In this document: positions 23,619 through 33,400 of the stretch, in pieces
Numbering within the stretch: the stretch's first letter is position 1
Layout: each line of letters begins with the position of its first letter
Assembly: GCA_015179125.1 (NCBI GenBank)
Contig: WHVA01000011.1
Location: 186,001 to 250,000 of the forward strand
From: Gautieria morchelliformis
Taxonomy: Eukaryota > Basidiomycota > Agaricomycetes > Gomphales > Gomphaceae
Direction of reading: 5' to 3'
Length of the DNA: 64,000 nt
Program-made: the position numbers and the translations under genes
The notes under the pieces: generated by a model
The model's database searches: none
What the model was told of the DNA's origin: nothing
The model's input: the letters and a program-made list of their open reading frames with translations, nothing else

Positions 23619-25242
23619 CTACCGCCTGAACCCAAATTGTGAGGCATCGCAAAGATTCCTGTAAGAAAATATTGCCTGCTGGCGGGCTGTCTGCTGCAGG
23701 GCGGCAGTAAATTGCTATTATTATTAAAGCATCAGCCACAAACAGACAGAAGTCGAATGCGGTCTTACCTTGCCAACTTGGGTGCCCCTACCCCAGTCGA
23801 TCAATGTGGAAGATGATAGGTCGTCCGTAAAGAACACGTTTTCGGGCTGCAGATCGTTGTGCATGACACCGAACGCCGTGACAAACTGTCCGGCTGTCGC
23901 GACGATCTTGTCGATCACGTTGGCAAGATCGGCCTGGCAGTCTGCTGCAGACTTCTTGATACTTGCCTGCCATGTGGACGTGAACTGGAGGGGGGAGCCA
24001 GGTGCCCTCTTGATGACGAGCCACTGACGACCGCAACTGTCGGGGCCCCGTGCAATGGCTTGACCGACCTAAAAAGGTGCATTGGATGTAAGCGACAATG
24101 TGATCTAAGACGAGGATGGGGTTCCTACCTGGTCCGTCAAAGCTGCCTCGTCCGCAAAAGCTTGCGCATTTGCAGCGCCAGGGGTCATCGCAAAAGCACC
24201 CCTGTCCTGGGTTCCGACAACCTGGAAAACGGTGTCGCCAGAGTGGCCTTGCTCATCGTTCTTTTGCAGTTTCCGAGTAACACCATTCAGGACAAGGTCG
24301 AGGCTATCTGTTTCGGCGCACATGACAGGGTCAGCATGCATGCAGTGATGCAGAAAGGGACGGAACTCACTTGGTAAGGCAGGAAGACCACGACGACCAT
24401 TCGCGCCAGGTAAGGGACAAGAAGTGTTGTTGGCGGGTGCCGTGGATGTGGATTGGCTGCAGCGGAAGTGGGTGATGCCGTGGAGGTAGCGTTGGCTACA
24501 GGATTAATTGGGGAAGGCGATGCCGTGGACGAAGAGTTGGCGGCAGAAAGAACTGGGGTGGCCGATGTCGTGGGTGCGGACGAGGATCCAGAGAGAACTG
24601 AAGTGGCGGGTGCCGTGGAGTCCGCCACACCAGAGGTGGTCAATGCGGTTGCGGACGAGGACGTAGATACAGCTGAGGTGGTGGACGAGGATGAGAATGA
24701 TGAGACGGAGCCCGTGGTGATCTAAGGAGCCATTATAATTAGATTCGAGCATGCCATGGAGCCCGTGCTAGATTCACCTGAGCAGGGGTCGATGACGCAG
24801 TCGGGCTCGCGGAGGACGGTGAGACTTTCGCAGGGGTAGCGCTAGCTACAGGCGGCGCTTCTGCACTCGTAGCGGGTGGGACTGCCTTAGATTTTGTCAC
24901 TTTCGGTGGCGGCGGCGCAGGTGCAGGTGGTGCAGGTGCAGGTGGTGCAGGTGCAGGTGGTGGCGGCGCAGGTGCAGGTGGCGCAGGTGCAGGTGCAGGT
25001 GGTGGCGGCGCAGGCGCAGGTGCAGGTGGTGGCGGCGCAGGTTCAGGTGGTGGCGGTGCAGGCGCAGGTGGTGGCGGCGCAGGTGCAGGTGGCGGCGGCG
25101 CAGGTGAAGGCGGCCTAGGCCTAGAACCAGACGGTTTCCTTGCCGAAATTTCCAGTGAGCTTGATCCTGGGGTCGTAATTGGTGCCGCCTGAGCGAAGAT
25201 GGCGAAAGCCAGTGAGACATGAATGAATGAAAGGAATCGCAT
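23619..25242 (-). CDS. Secreted proline/Ser-rich protein with short kinase-like domain (possibly frameshifted)
   Basis: Minus-strand ATG at 25242 starts MRFLSFIHVSLAFAIFAQAA, a clear signal peptide with an AQA cleavage site. Next comes a (PPPAPA)n stretch, then a Ser/Thr/Ala-rich region in exon 2 (about 24725-24370). The kinase-like exons follow: SLDLVLNGVTRKLQ (24315), a small beta-rich block, GRQWLVIKRAPGSPLQF (about 24030), VMHNDLQPENVFF (23865; HxD...N catalytic loop) and LIDWGRGTQVGK (DFG-like). A final exon gives YRNLCDASQFGFRR-stop at 23619. The canonical VAIK lysine is not evident and the C-lobe after DWG is nearly absent, so this is a reduced kinase fold of unknown activity. Compared with its dead paralogue it lacks one nucleotide near 24451, which puts the S/T region out of frame with the kinase-like exons unless splicing compensates. 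It could therefore be a young pseudogene. Confidence 0.6.
24904..25110 (-). repeat. Low-complexity Pro/Ala-coding repeat
   Basis: Imperfect short-period repeat of ggtgcag / ggtggcggcgca units. On the minus strand it encodes PPPAPAPP-type repeats between the signal peptide and the S/T-rich part. It is absent from the paralogue, so it expanded after the duplication or was lost there. Confidence 0.85.
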
Positions 25243-26774
25243 CGTCGTATACTGAAGGAAAAAAAGTGAGAATTGAAGTGGAAATGCGAAGGTGGATGAT
25301 TAATAGCGATATAGACTAGTGGGCCAGCCAAATGTCAATGAACGAACAAGCGTGAGTTCATGGATCTTTATACTGTAACTGTAGAAGACCGTCTTCTGAC
25401 GGATCAGTGACCAGTCTGTCGGAGATCGGCAGTGTGGCCGATAGCTGACTCGTAACGGACTTTGATGGACTGCAGAAGCGAACATCCTGAGTGCATCCGG
25501 TCATGAATGATGGCAAAGTGAAACAGGGCTGTACAAAGGACCATGCGGGGAAACATTGGGCGCAGATATCAGGGATAGGCGCAGATGGTAAGTCCCTAGC
25601 TTAGGAGGCCGGAACAGCCGATGGTTGGAAGCCGTCCCAGCGATTCTTATATAAGCCCGTTATTTAGCGAATCTGGAACGACCGGCAGTTTGAAAGTGAC
25701 GGATGCAGATGGATCTGGATGGATCTGGAGCATTCTTTCTCAGATCACCTCAGCAACTGCAGCAACTCACGATCTTTTCAACGCGTCGGACGAATTCACC
25801 TTGCTCGAGCTTCCAGAGAGAATCAGCGATTTTCACGTTCACAAGTGTATTATTCGTGATACAAGGGTGGACTGAGGGGACCTAGGATCAGGGTAGCTTG
25901 TCTGATCTGGACGCGAGAGGCTCATGTGACCAGCGCACGTTAAACCAGCTCTGGTTTAAATTCCGTCAGCCATCGGACCCTGGTTGCATGTGGGTACGAG
26001 CCTTTCGCGGATTCAACGCAAGGAGGGACAACCACCGTGACGGTAGCTATCGTGAATTACGTAACTACACAGGCAGACAGTCAAGCTGTGCGAGTTCCAA
26101 ACTGGAGCCCAGTATTGCGGGCACTTGCCAATGGAATCCGGGAGGCTTGATCCTGGCTTGTGTGATATCAAGTTGGGTTCAGGATGAGCGCAGTCTCTGC
26201 CCGGTAAAGACGCGCCCCATGCCCGGCACCCTCGCTCGGTCTTCCTTCCACCGTTCTATATTTATTCTGCTCCAAAAATTGTTTATAAGAAATATATATT
26301 TCTATCTACATGCGATGTTTTGGAACAACGTCGTCGCCTTCTGCCGGTGTGTGCGGGTGCAAGGGGATCGTGGGGTATGGTCAGCGCAATAGGACATACC
26401 TTGGGAGGTGCAAAAAGCCATCGCCGGTGCAGTCCGTCCATCATCAGCTCTAGCATATAGACAATAGCCCAGAGCAGCTACAGAGACAACTAAAGCCGGC
26501 GGCCCAGAGACAACTAAAGCCTGCAGCCCAGAGCAGCTACTGAACCCAAGCATCAGCCAAAGCTTCCACATCCACAAGAGCTGAGCCGAATAGCAGTAGA
26601 TCTGGGCGCATAGACAGAGGAGATTATAGAAGGGGCTAGCATCCAGTGTAAGCACGAGCTCAGTCGACAAGGCTCAGGATGGATGTAGGAGAGTTGGGTA
26701 GTTGAAGCGATGATGAGCGCAGCGAGTCGAACGCTCCAACCGGGCTGATTAAGGTAGCTGAAGTAAGCTCCCTC
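25243..26774. other. Intergenic region before the DIRS-like element
   Basis: No recognisable gene. At 26465-26545 a short imperfect tandem repeat ('agagacaactaaagcc' twice, with 'agcagctac' around it) is present. The left end of the retroelement may lie in here, but no terminal repeat was identified. Confidence 0.4.
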
Positions 26775-26780
26775 TATAAA
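26775..26780 (+). promoter_or_regulatory. TATA box of the DIRS-like element
   Basis: 'tataaa' lies about 100 bp before the gag ATG at 26876 and is followed by a pyrimidine-rich stretch of the kind that marks fungal transcription starts. Assignment to the element is by position. Confidence 0.5.
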
Positions 26781-26875
26781 TAACAAACCCGTGATTTCGC
26801 ACCGTCACTCTTGCCTTTCGCCTCCATCTATCTACCCTGCTCTAGTGAGGCTTAGGCAAATTTTTCTCTCGACTC

Positions 26876-28390
26876 ATGGCCCCACCGTCGTACCCTAGCG
26901 GCTCCACGGGACACCCAGAACCACCGACACCGTCTGGGGCGACACCGACGTCATCATCTACGCCTAGACACCCTAACCCCGGCGCTCCCTCTAACGCCAC
27001 TCCCGGGAACACGGCCCCCCAGACCTCGAACCCGAGACCCTCGACTGCGGCACCGTCGCCCAGGTCATCTATCAGAAGGCCGACCGTCCCACGTAACACC
27101 GGCCAACGCACGAGAAGACCGACACCCAGCGAGATCCTAGACCAAATCAACGGCCTTATCTCAGCTAGGAATGCCATCAGGGTCGGGCGTCGCGCGGGCA
27201 ACGAGCCCAACGTTTCCGAGGACGAAGACATACTGACCGGGGCCGACCTCACCGCCATGTACCCGCAGCCACAACCACTAAACCCCACGCAACCCACCCC
27301 ACTGCCGATGCTCCCCGTTATACCCGCAACCAGCAATCTGGGACAACCAACCCCTACCGCCCAATCCCAGCTTACCATCCCAATGACGTCCGCTCAATCG
27401 GCCACTGCACCGCCGACCTCAACCATTCCTACACCCACGTACGCCTTTTGCGACGCCGACGCGGATGCTAACACCCAGCAACCCAACAATCACACTATCC
27501 CTACACAACTCGTCGCCATGGTCAGAGCTCGCGCATACATCCCTCTTTCATTCTTCCTGAGGGAGAGCATGGACCGGATCAGGCTCGAGCTCGACCTAAA
27601 AACCACCAAGTCAATGACTAAGTCGATACGCCTGATCGATCGATCCAATTTCATCGACGAAAAACAACTGGACTTCGCCTTGTTTAGTGAAGCTTACCAT
27701 AACTTTATCAGATGCCTCGAGCTATGCATGGCCCCCGGCTCCAAGCTCCCACTTGCCTGGGCCGATCATTTCAATCACTGCAGCACCGATCCGCGCATGA
27801 AATCAGCGTTCAAAACCTTCCTATACATGGATATCAAGATGCGCCAGCAACTATTTGACAAGCCGTTCTCACCTGACACACGCAGCGCAGAATATTCGGA
27901 CGCATGGCTTCTGGCGGACAGGGAGGTAAACGAGGAAAGGATAGTGGACATGATAAAAGCTTCGGTCCGCTCAGAAATGGCGGTACACCCACGCGCACAG
28001 CCCAACAGAAACACTTTCAGATACCAACCCTACAGCACCCCCGGTTCCGGGGACGCAGGCACATCGCGTTATGGCGGCAGTCAGTCCCAAGTGCCCTTTC
28101 GGGCCAAGGCAGAGCATGAGACGAGGCCGAAGCTCTGCCTCAGATGTGGCCTCAGCGACGCTCATATCTCCATCCAGTGCACCTCCACCTCCCTGCACGG
28201 CCACCCTGACCGCAAATCCAACGTCACGGCCAAAGAGAAGAAACTCTTCTACAACACCGATTCCGCACCTGTCTGCTTCAAATTCAACCTCACTGGCGCA
28301 TGCACTGCTACCACCGAAGGACACCCACCCCACCGCTGCACCCTGTGCCTTGCCGGTTCTCACGGGGCGGTCTGCTGCCCTAGGATTTGA
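26876..28390 (+). CDS. Gag-like protein of the DIRS-like element
   Basis: Uninterrupted 504-codon frame. Residues 1-170 are Pro/Ser/Thr-rich and disordered. The middle (about 215-370) is a folded, mostly helical region (RARAYIPLSFFLRESMDRIR, YHNFIRCLELCMAPGSKLPL, HFNHCSTDPRMKSAFKTFLY) typical of gag-like proteins in these elements. The C-terminus carries zinc-binding motifs: CLRCGLSDAHISIQC (CX2CX5HX4C), then CFKFNLTGAC and HRCTLC. The protein should package the element RNA. The RT frame overlaps its 3' end in another frame (open from about 28071), so RT may be made by frameshift, splicing or internal start. Confidence 0.75.
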   Translation: MAPPSYPSGSTGHPEPPTPSGATPTSSSTPRHPNPGAPSNATPGNTAPQTSNPRPSTAAPSPRSSIRRPTVPRNTGQRTRRPTPSEILDQINGLISARNAIRVGRRAGNEPNVSEDEDILTGADLTAMYPQPQPLNPTQPTPLPMLPVIPATSNLGQPTPTAQSQLTIPMTSAQSATAPPTSTIPTPTYAFCDADADANTQQPNNHTIPTQLVAMVRARAYIPLSFFLRESMDRIRLELDLKTTKSMTKSIRLIDRSNFIDEKQLDFALFSEAYHNFIRCLELCMAPGSKLPLAWADHFNHCSTDPRMKSAFKTFLYMDIKMRQQLFDKPFSPDTRSAEYSDAWLLADREVNEERIVDMIKASVRSEMAVHPRAQPNRNTFRYQPYSTPGSGDAGTSRYGGSQSQVPFRAKAEHETRPKLCLRCGLSDAHISIQCTSTSLHGHPDRKSNVTAKEKKLFYNTDSAPVCFKFNLTGACTATTEGHPPHRCTLCLAGSHGAVCCPRI

Positions 28391-29902
28391 ACGATTCAAG
28401 ATCGTCACACCGTACATAGCCACTGCTTTTCATCAATCACTAGAACACTTCAACCTCACCAACTCATACCCCAACGTTGCACTAGACAAACCAGACTTAA
28501 TAGATGAGCACCTGCAAGAAGAAATCACAGCCGGCCGCATCACAGGCCCGTTCACAATCGAAGAAGCACACACCATTTTTGGAGGCCACTTCCGGACCTC
28601 CCCTCTGGGTCTTGTCGAGAAAGAACCCGGCTCAGACAAATGGAGGCTCATCAGGAACGCCTCAAAAAGGGATTCGCACGGCACATCAGTCAACGATATG
28701 CTTGACTCTGATGACTTCCCAACATGTTGGGGCTCAGCATAGCTTGTAGCTCAATACGTGAGTACCGGCCATTTTAACACCACCATCATATCACATCACG
28801 CGCCATACACACATCACACAATGCGCACAAGCCGCACACAACCACACAACCACACACACCGTGACCATACTCACACTCTCACACCATCCGGCACATACCA
28901 ACCACGCACATGCGCACTCACTCGGCGCCACCACCCACCGTTCATCCCATCCACATCTCACCTCACACACCGTCCCGTCGCACACCACGCTGACGAACGT
29001 TCATCCCACAGCTCGCCACAGCCCCACCCGGCACCCAGGCAGCCTGCCTAGACCTGCAGAAAGCCTATCGGACGTGCCCCGTCCTACCTGCACACAAGCG
29101 CTACACGGCCATATCACGGTGTGACGGCATTTACATCGATCACGTCCTCCCGTTCGGGCTGGCTACAGCTGGTGGTATACAAGGGACGATCGCAGATGTC
29201 ATCGTAGACATACTGGGAGGCCATGGCGTCAAAACAATCTTCCGTTGGGTGGATGACGTTCTACCCATGCGCGAACCCGCTGACGCTCTCACACACCCAG
29301 ACACACCCACCCCTTTCCCACACACGCGTGATGAGAGCGCCTTTACGTATGACATCGATCTAAAAACAATCACGGATACAACCGACCCGCTGGGGGTACC
29401 ATGGCACCCCGTGAGCACCAAGGGGCATGATTTCTCATTCACGGCGGAATACTTCGGCTTCACATTGGATCTGGCGACCCGCACGGTTGCAATACCTGAG
29501 CACAAACGCATCAAATACCTCGGCCGTGTCATATCATACACATCAGGCCACAAGGCCCAACTACTCCCAACCATGAAGCTACTAGGTACGTTGCAGCACG
29601 TCACCTTCGTCCACATCCTGGGCCGATCATTCCTACCCGCCCTTGCAGACTCTATACCGAAGTTTGTAGCCAACAAGTACGCTTGGCGCTTCATAGACAG
29701 GCACGTCCACCTTGATCTCGAGTGGTGGAAAGACACACTCCGCATCCCCAACCTCTCCCGCTCGCTGCTCCCACGTGCCACCGTGGACACCGATCTTTGG
29801 GTCGACGCTTCGACCTCCTGGGGCGTGGGCCTCACGGTCGGGGACAGTTGGGCCGCCTGGCGCCTCTTGCCGGGCTGGAACAGGGACGGGCGAGACATCG
29901 GC

Positions 29903-29903
<1 letters not shown>
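28391..29903 (+). pseudogene. Reverse transcriptase and first part of RNase H (DIRS-like element)
   Basis: RT core segments in order: FGGHFRTSPLGLVEKEPGS, KWRLIRNASKRDSHGTSVND, DFPTCWGSA, then TAG at 28740-28742 in place of a sense codon. After a 254-bp CA-rich intron (28758-29011, gtgagt...cacag) come PPGTQAACLDLQKAYRTCP, HVLPFGLATAGG, and the catalytic FRWVDDVLP (about 29246). Thumb and connection follow (GRSFLPALADSIPKFVANKY), then the start of RNase H (LWVDASTSWGVGLTVGDSWA, first catalytic Asp). The frame is cut at 29903 by the LINE insertion. The intron changes frame by 2, which matches the frames on each side. With the TAG this gene is not functional as it stands. Confidence 0.8.
29891..29903 (+). 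repeat. Target-site duplication of the LINE, left copy
   Basis: The 13-bp cgagacatcggct is repeated exactly at 36466-36478. The T run of the LINE begins at its last base. Confidence 0.95.
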
Positions 29904-29933
<30 letters not shown>

Positions 29934-30454
29934 CATTTTAATCGACCTCAGGCTGGGCCTATGGTGGTCGCTACACACATTGTACCTAAAATGGGTGGGC
30001 CTTTCCCCTCGCTCCCTGGGACTCCCAACCCACTGCGTCCTCGAGCGGGCGGTTGTGCCGACGACGGGCCCATCACCCCCCGCCGGCCCGGCCCCTTGGA
30101 CCGTTTACCGCCCCACTCTTGCGAGGTAAGTACTCCTTCATATCTCTCGGTGGTTACTGATGATGGTGGTCTGGCTTCGTAAGTGCCTGGTCGCCGAAGC
30201 GAGCTAGCACGACGAGAAGGAGCGCCGCAGTCGAAGAGGATAAAGGTTTGTTGGGTCTTCATGATCTTGCTGCGCCGAGTCATTACGCGCCGCTGCACAG
30301 GCTTCATGGGAAGTGTTGTGAGAATTTTGGGTTGTGGTTTGGTGGGAGGAACGATGGTGAGGGGCATGATGCATGGGCATATTCGTGATTGGGCCTTGTC
30401 CTCATTTCGTCATCAGTGCGTGTAGTCTGCCAGAGTAGTGATTCTGCTGTTAAT

Positions 30455-33400
30455 TTAGGGCAACGGGGGAGAGACATCACCGGAGGTCCCTTTGAGCCGC
30501 CCCGTCGCGGCAACATATCTCAACAATGCTGCCATCGAATCACGCTTCCCCAGTAGTTCCCGGACCGACTTGGATTTCCTGCCCAGCTTTCGTCGTAGCC
30601 CATGACGGGCGTGCTCGTGTGCGCGGCAGTCGAAGAGGAAGTGGTGGGTCGTCTCTTCGGCCCTGTGACAGGCTGGGCACATAGGGGAGGGTGCCTTCTT
30701 AATCCTGTGTAAGTGTTTGTTGAGTGGCGCATGGCCGGTCCGCAGCTGCATAATCAGGCTCTGTTGTGCACGCGTGAAGGCTGCGGTATCGCTAAGATAT
30801 CTGTGTGAGGGGAGGCTGCCATCGATCCTTGCTAGTCGAGCATAGCGTGGCGATTGTCTCCACCTCTCCCGCCAAGTGAGCCCCGCGTGCGTCCTGTACG
30901 CCTGCCTCGCCGCCGCCAGGCTGCGTGGCAGCGGGTCAGTTCTCAGGAAGACCGGGAGGGCACTCATCTGGTTGTTCTCTCCTGAAGCTGCCTCCTTAGC
31001 CTCCCGATCAGCATCCTCGTTGCCCGCAACCTTGTCGTGACCCGATATCCAGGCTATCTTCAGGGTTAGGCGGCGCCTCCGGGAGGGTGCCACGGTCCTG
31101 TTTGCCAGATCGTATACGTGTCCCAGAATGTGCTGTGCCGACCTGGGCCGGACATTTCTCAGCCCCTGTATCACCCCTTGATTATCTAGCAATATCGTTG
31201 ATGCCCTGACGCCTCTCTCTCGCCCCAGCAGCTCGAGGGCCAGCGCGACACCGATTGCTTCGGCTTCGTAGGTGGTGTGGCTGGTGAGTGGTCCCAGCCG
31301 GTACCGTAGTGCTGTGACTCTTCTCCCCTGTTTGTACAGGACCGCTGCTGCTCCTGCCGCCCCGTCCAGCCCTGAGCCATCCGCGTAGATCTTGACGTCC
31401 GCCGTGCTCCGGTCCTCGTCCTCCTTCGAATCCTCTCTAGAATCCGCTATCTCCGTGGAGAAGAGGCAGGGCGCGTCAGGTGCGTAAGCGAAGGGGATGA
31501 TCTTCTCATATACAGCCGGGTCAAGGCTGAACCTGTGCGTTAGCTGGTGTATCAGGGATGGGTGCCGCTTGACCAGCCTGCGGGCGCAGGAGCGGATGGG
31601 GCGGTGGAGAGGATGTTGTTTAGGGAGGGCCATCATGCGGCTGGCCGCCCTGTGGCAGACGTCCGACAGTAGCAGTTCTATCGGCTGCACGTTGGCATGT
31701 GCCTCTAGGATGTCACTGGCAGTGGTGCGCATGGCCCCGGTGATAGCGACAGTAGCTATACGCTGTACAGATGTCAGTTTGCGTACCACCCCCACTGAAC
31801 CTGTAGCCCTCTTTCCCTTTCCCTCTCTTTGAACTGGCACGAACCAGACGTCGGCCGCATAGGTGAACTTGGGTATTGCGACCGCACAGTACAGTTGTCT
31901 CATGTATGTTGCTCGTATCCCTGTGGAAGGTTTAGATAATCTGCGGGCAAGTAATGTCCACTTAGCGGCTTTCGCTACCGCCTTCTCCGCCTGCACTTTC
32001 CACTGGAGCTCTTCATCAAGGTAGACCCCCAGGAACTTGTGTGCTGAGGTGGGTTGAACCGTCGTCCCCTCGTACTCAAAGGCCTGCCTTGGCTCCCGCA
32101 TGGTCTTACCTGGACGTTCGGGGTCCAGGACTCGCCTTCTTGAGAAGCCGACCACTGCGAACTTCAACTTCTCGAAGCGCGACTGGTGGGTCTGCGACCA
32201 TTCCCTCGCCCCGCCTTCCTTCATTAACATCTCCCTCAGGCCGGCATATGCTTCTTCATACGTGCTCCCCTCAGAGTATAGGCTGGCATCGTCCACATAG
32301 GCTATCGCCGCCTGGCCCTTTCCCGAGGCGACATTTAGAAGGTCAGCATTGTAAAACAGGTATAGGATCATTGACAGTGGGTCGCCCTGCCCTATTCCGT
32401 TGTCTATCGGCACCCAGTCTGACTCAAAATCGTCGAATTTGAGCCTGGTGCGCCTGCCGTCCAGCATTTGTTCAACGAAGAGCACGTAGGCTTCTGGCAC
32501 CTTCCGCTTCCTCATATTGTGGAGCAGGTGGTCTGTGACAGCATTTGGGAAAGCGCCCTCTATGTCCAGAAAGAGCATGGCAGCTACTTTCTTCCTCCGC
32601 CACGCGCCCTTTATCTTGTTGACCGTCAGATGGATAGAGTCCGTAGTCGTCCTTCCCGGCCTTCCCCCGAAGTGGTTAGCTGGTAAGAGACCGTACTTCT
32701 CTGTCATATAGACCAGGTCCTCGGCAACGATCGCCGAGAGGACCTTTCCTATTGTGTTGAGGAGAGCGATGGGTCGGTATGCCTTTGGGACGTCGTAGGC
32801 GGCCTTTCCCAGTTTTCTTATGACCACCGTGATCCAGGCCTTCCAGCCGTCACTGTAGGTATTCAGCGCAAAAGTGGCCCGGTAGATGCAGATGAGGTAC
32901 TCAGCAAGCAGATCCGCCGACTCCTTTAGGACGATGTTCGGGATCCCGTCGTCCCCCGGCGCCTTGTGGGGTTTCAGCCGTCCCAGCTGACGTCTGAGCT
33001 GGTCCTCGTGGAGCTGGAAGTCATGCGGCACCCGTTTTGGGTATCGATAGCCTGGTGGTACTTGCGACTCGGCTGGCTTGGGCGGGAAGAACACTGCTGC
33101 TAGTGCCTTGCTCTTGTCCTCGTTGGTTTCTGCCACCTGCGCGCTGCTCCCAGCGCTGGTAGTGCGCAGTGCCGGGATCCTTGACCTTCCCCCGTCCGTG
33201 GCAGGGTTGGTCAGGTACCTGTTTGCCGTCCACAGCAGCCCTTCGTCGAGCCCCTCCAGGTAGTCGATCCAGTGTTGCGCCTTTGCCACGCTGATCGCCT
33301 TGCCGTACTTTTCTCCGATCTCTCTGTGTTCTACATGGGCGGGGTGGTCAGCATTGGCACGATGTATATAAGATAGATTATTCAGTCGGTTCTTGGCCTT

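Noticed and set aside
24453-24725. Plus-strand acidic Ala/Val/Glu-rich frame
   Set aside because: Antisense shadow of the Ser/Thr-rich exon of the secreted kinase-like gene.
24894-25118. Plus-strand QVQVVAAQ repeat frame
   Set aside because: Antisense of the Pro/Ala-coding repeat.
29249-29932. Open frame ending in a run of Phe codons
   Set aside because: The Phe run is the T tract of the LINE tail; the real RT/RNase H continues at 36479.
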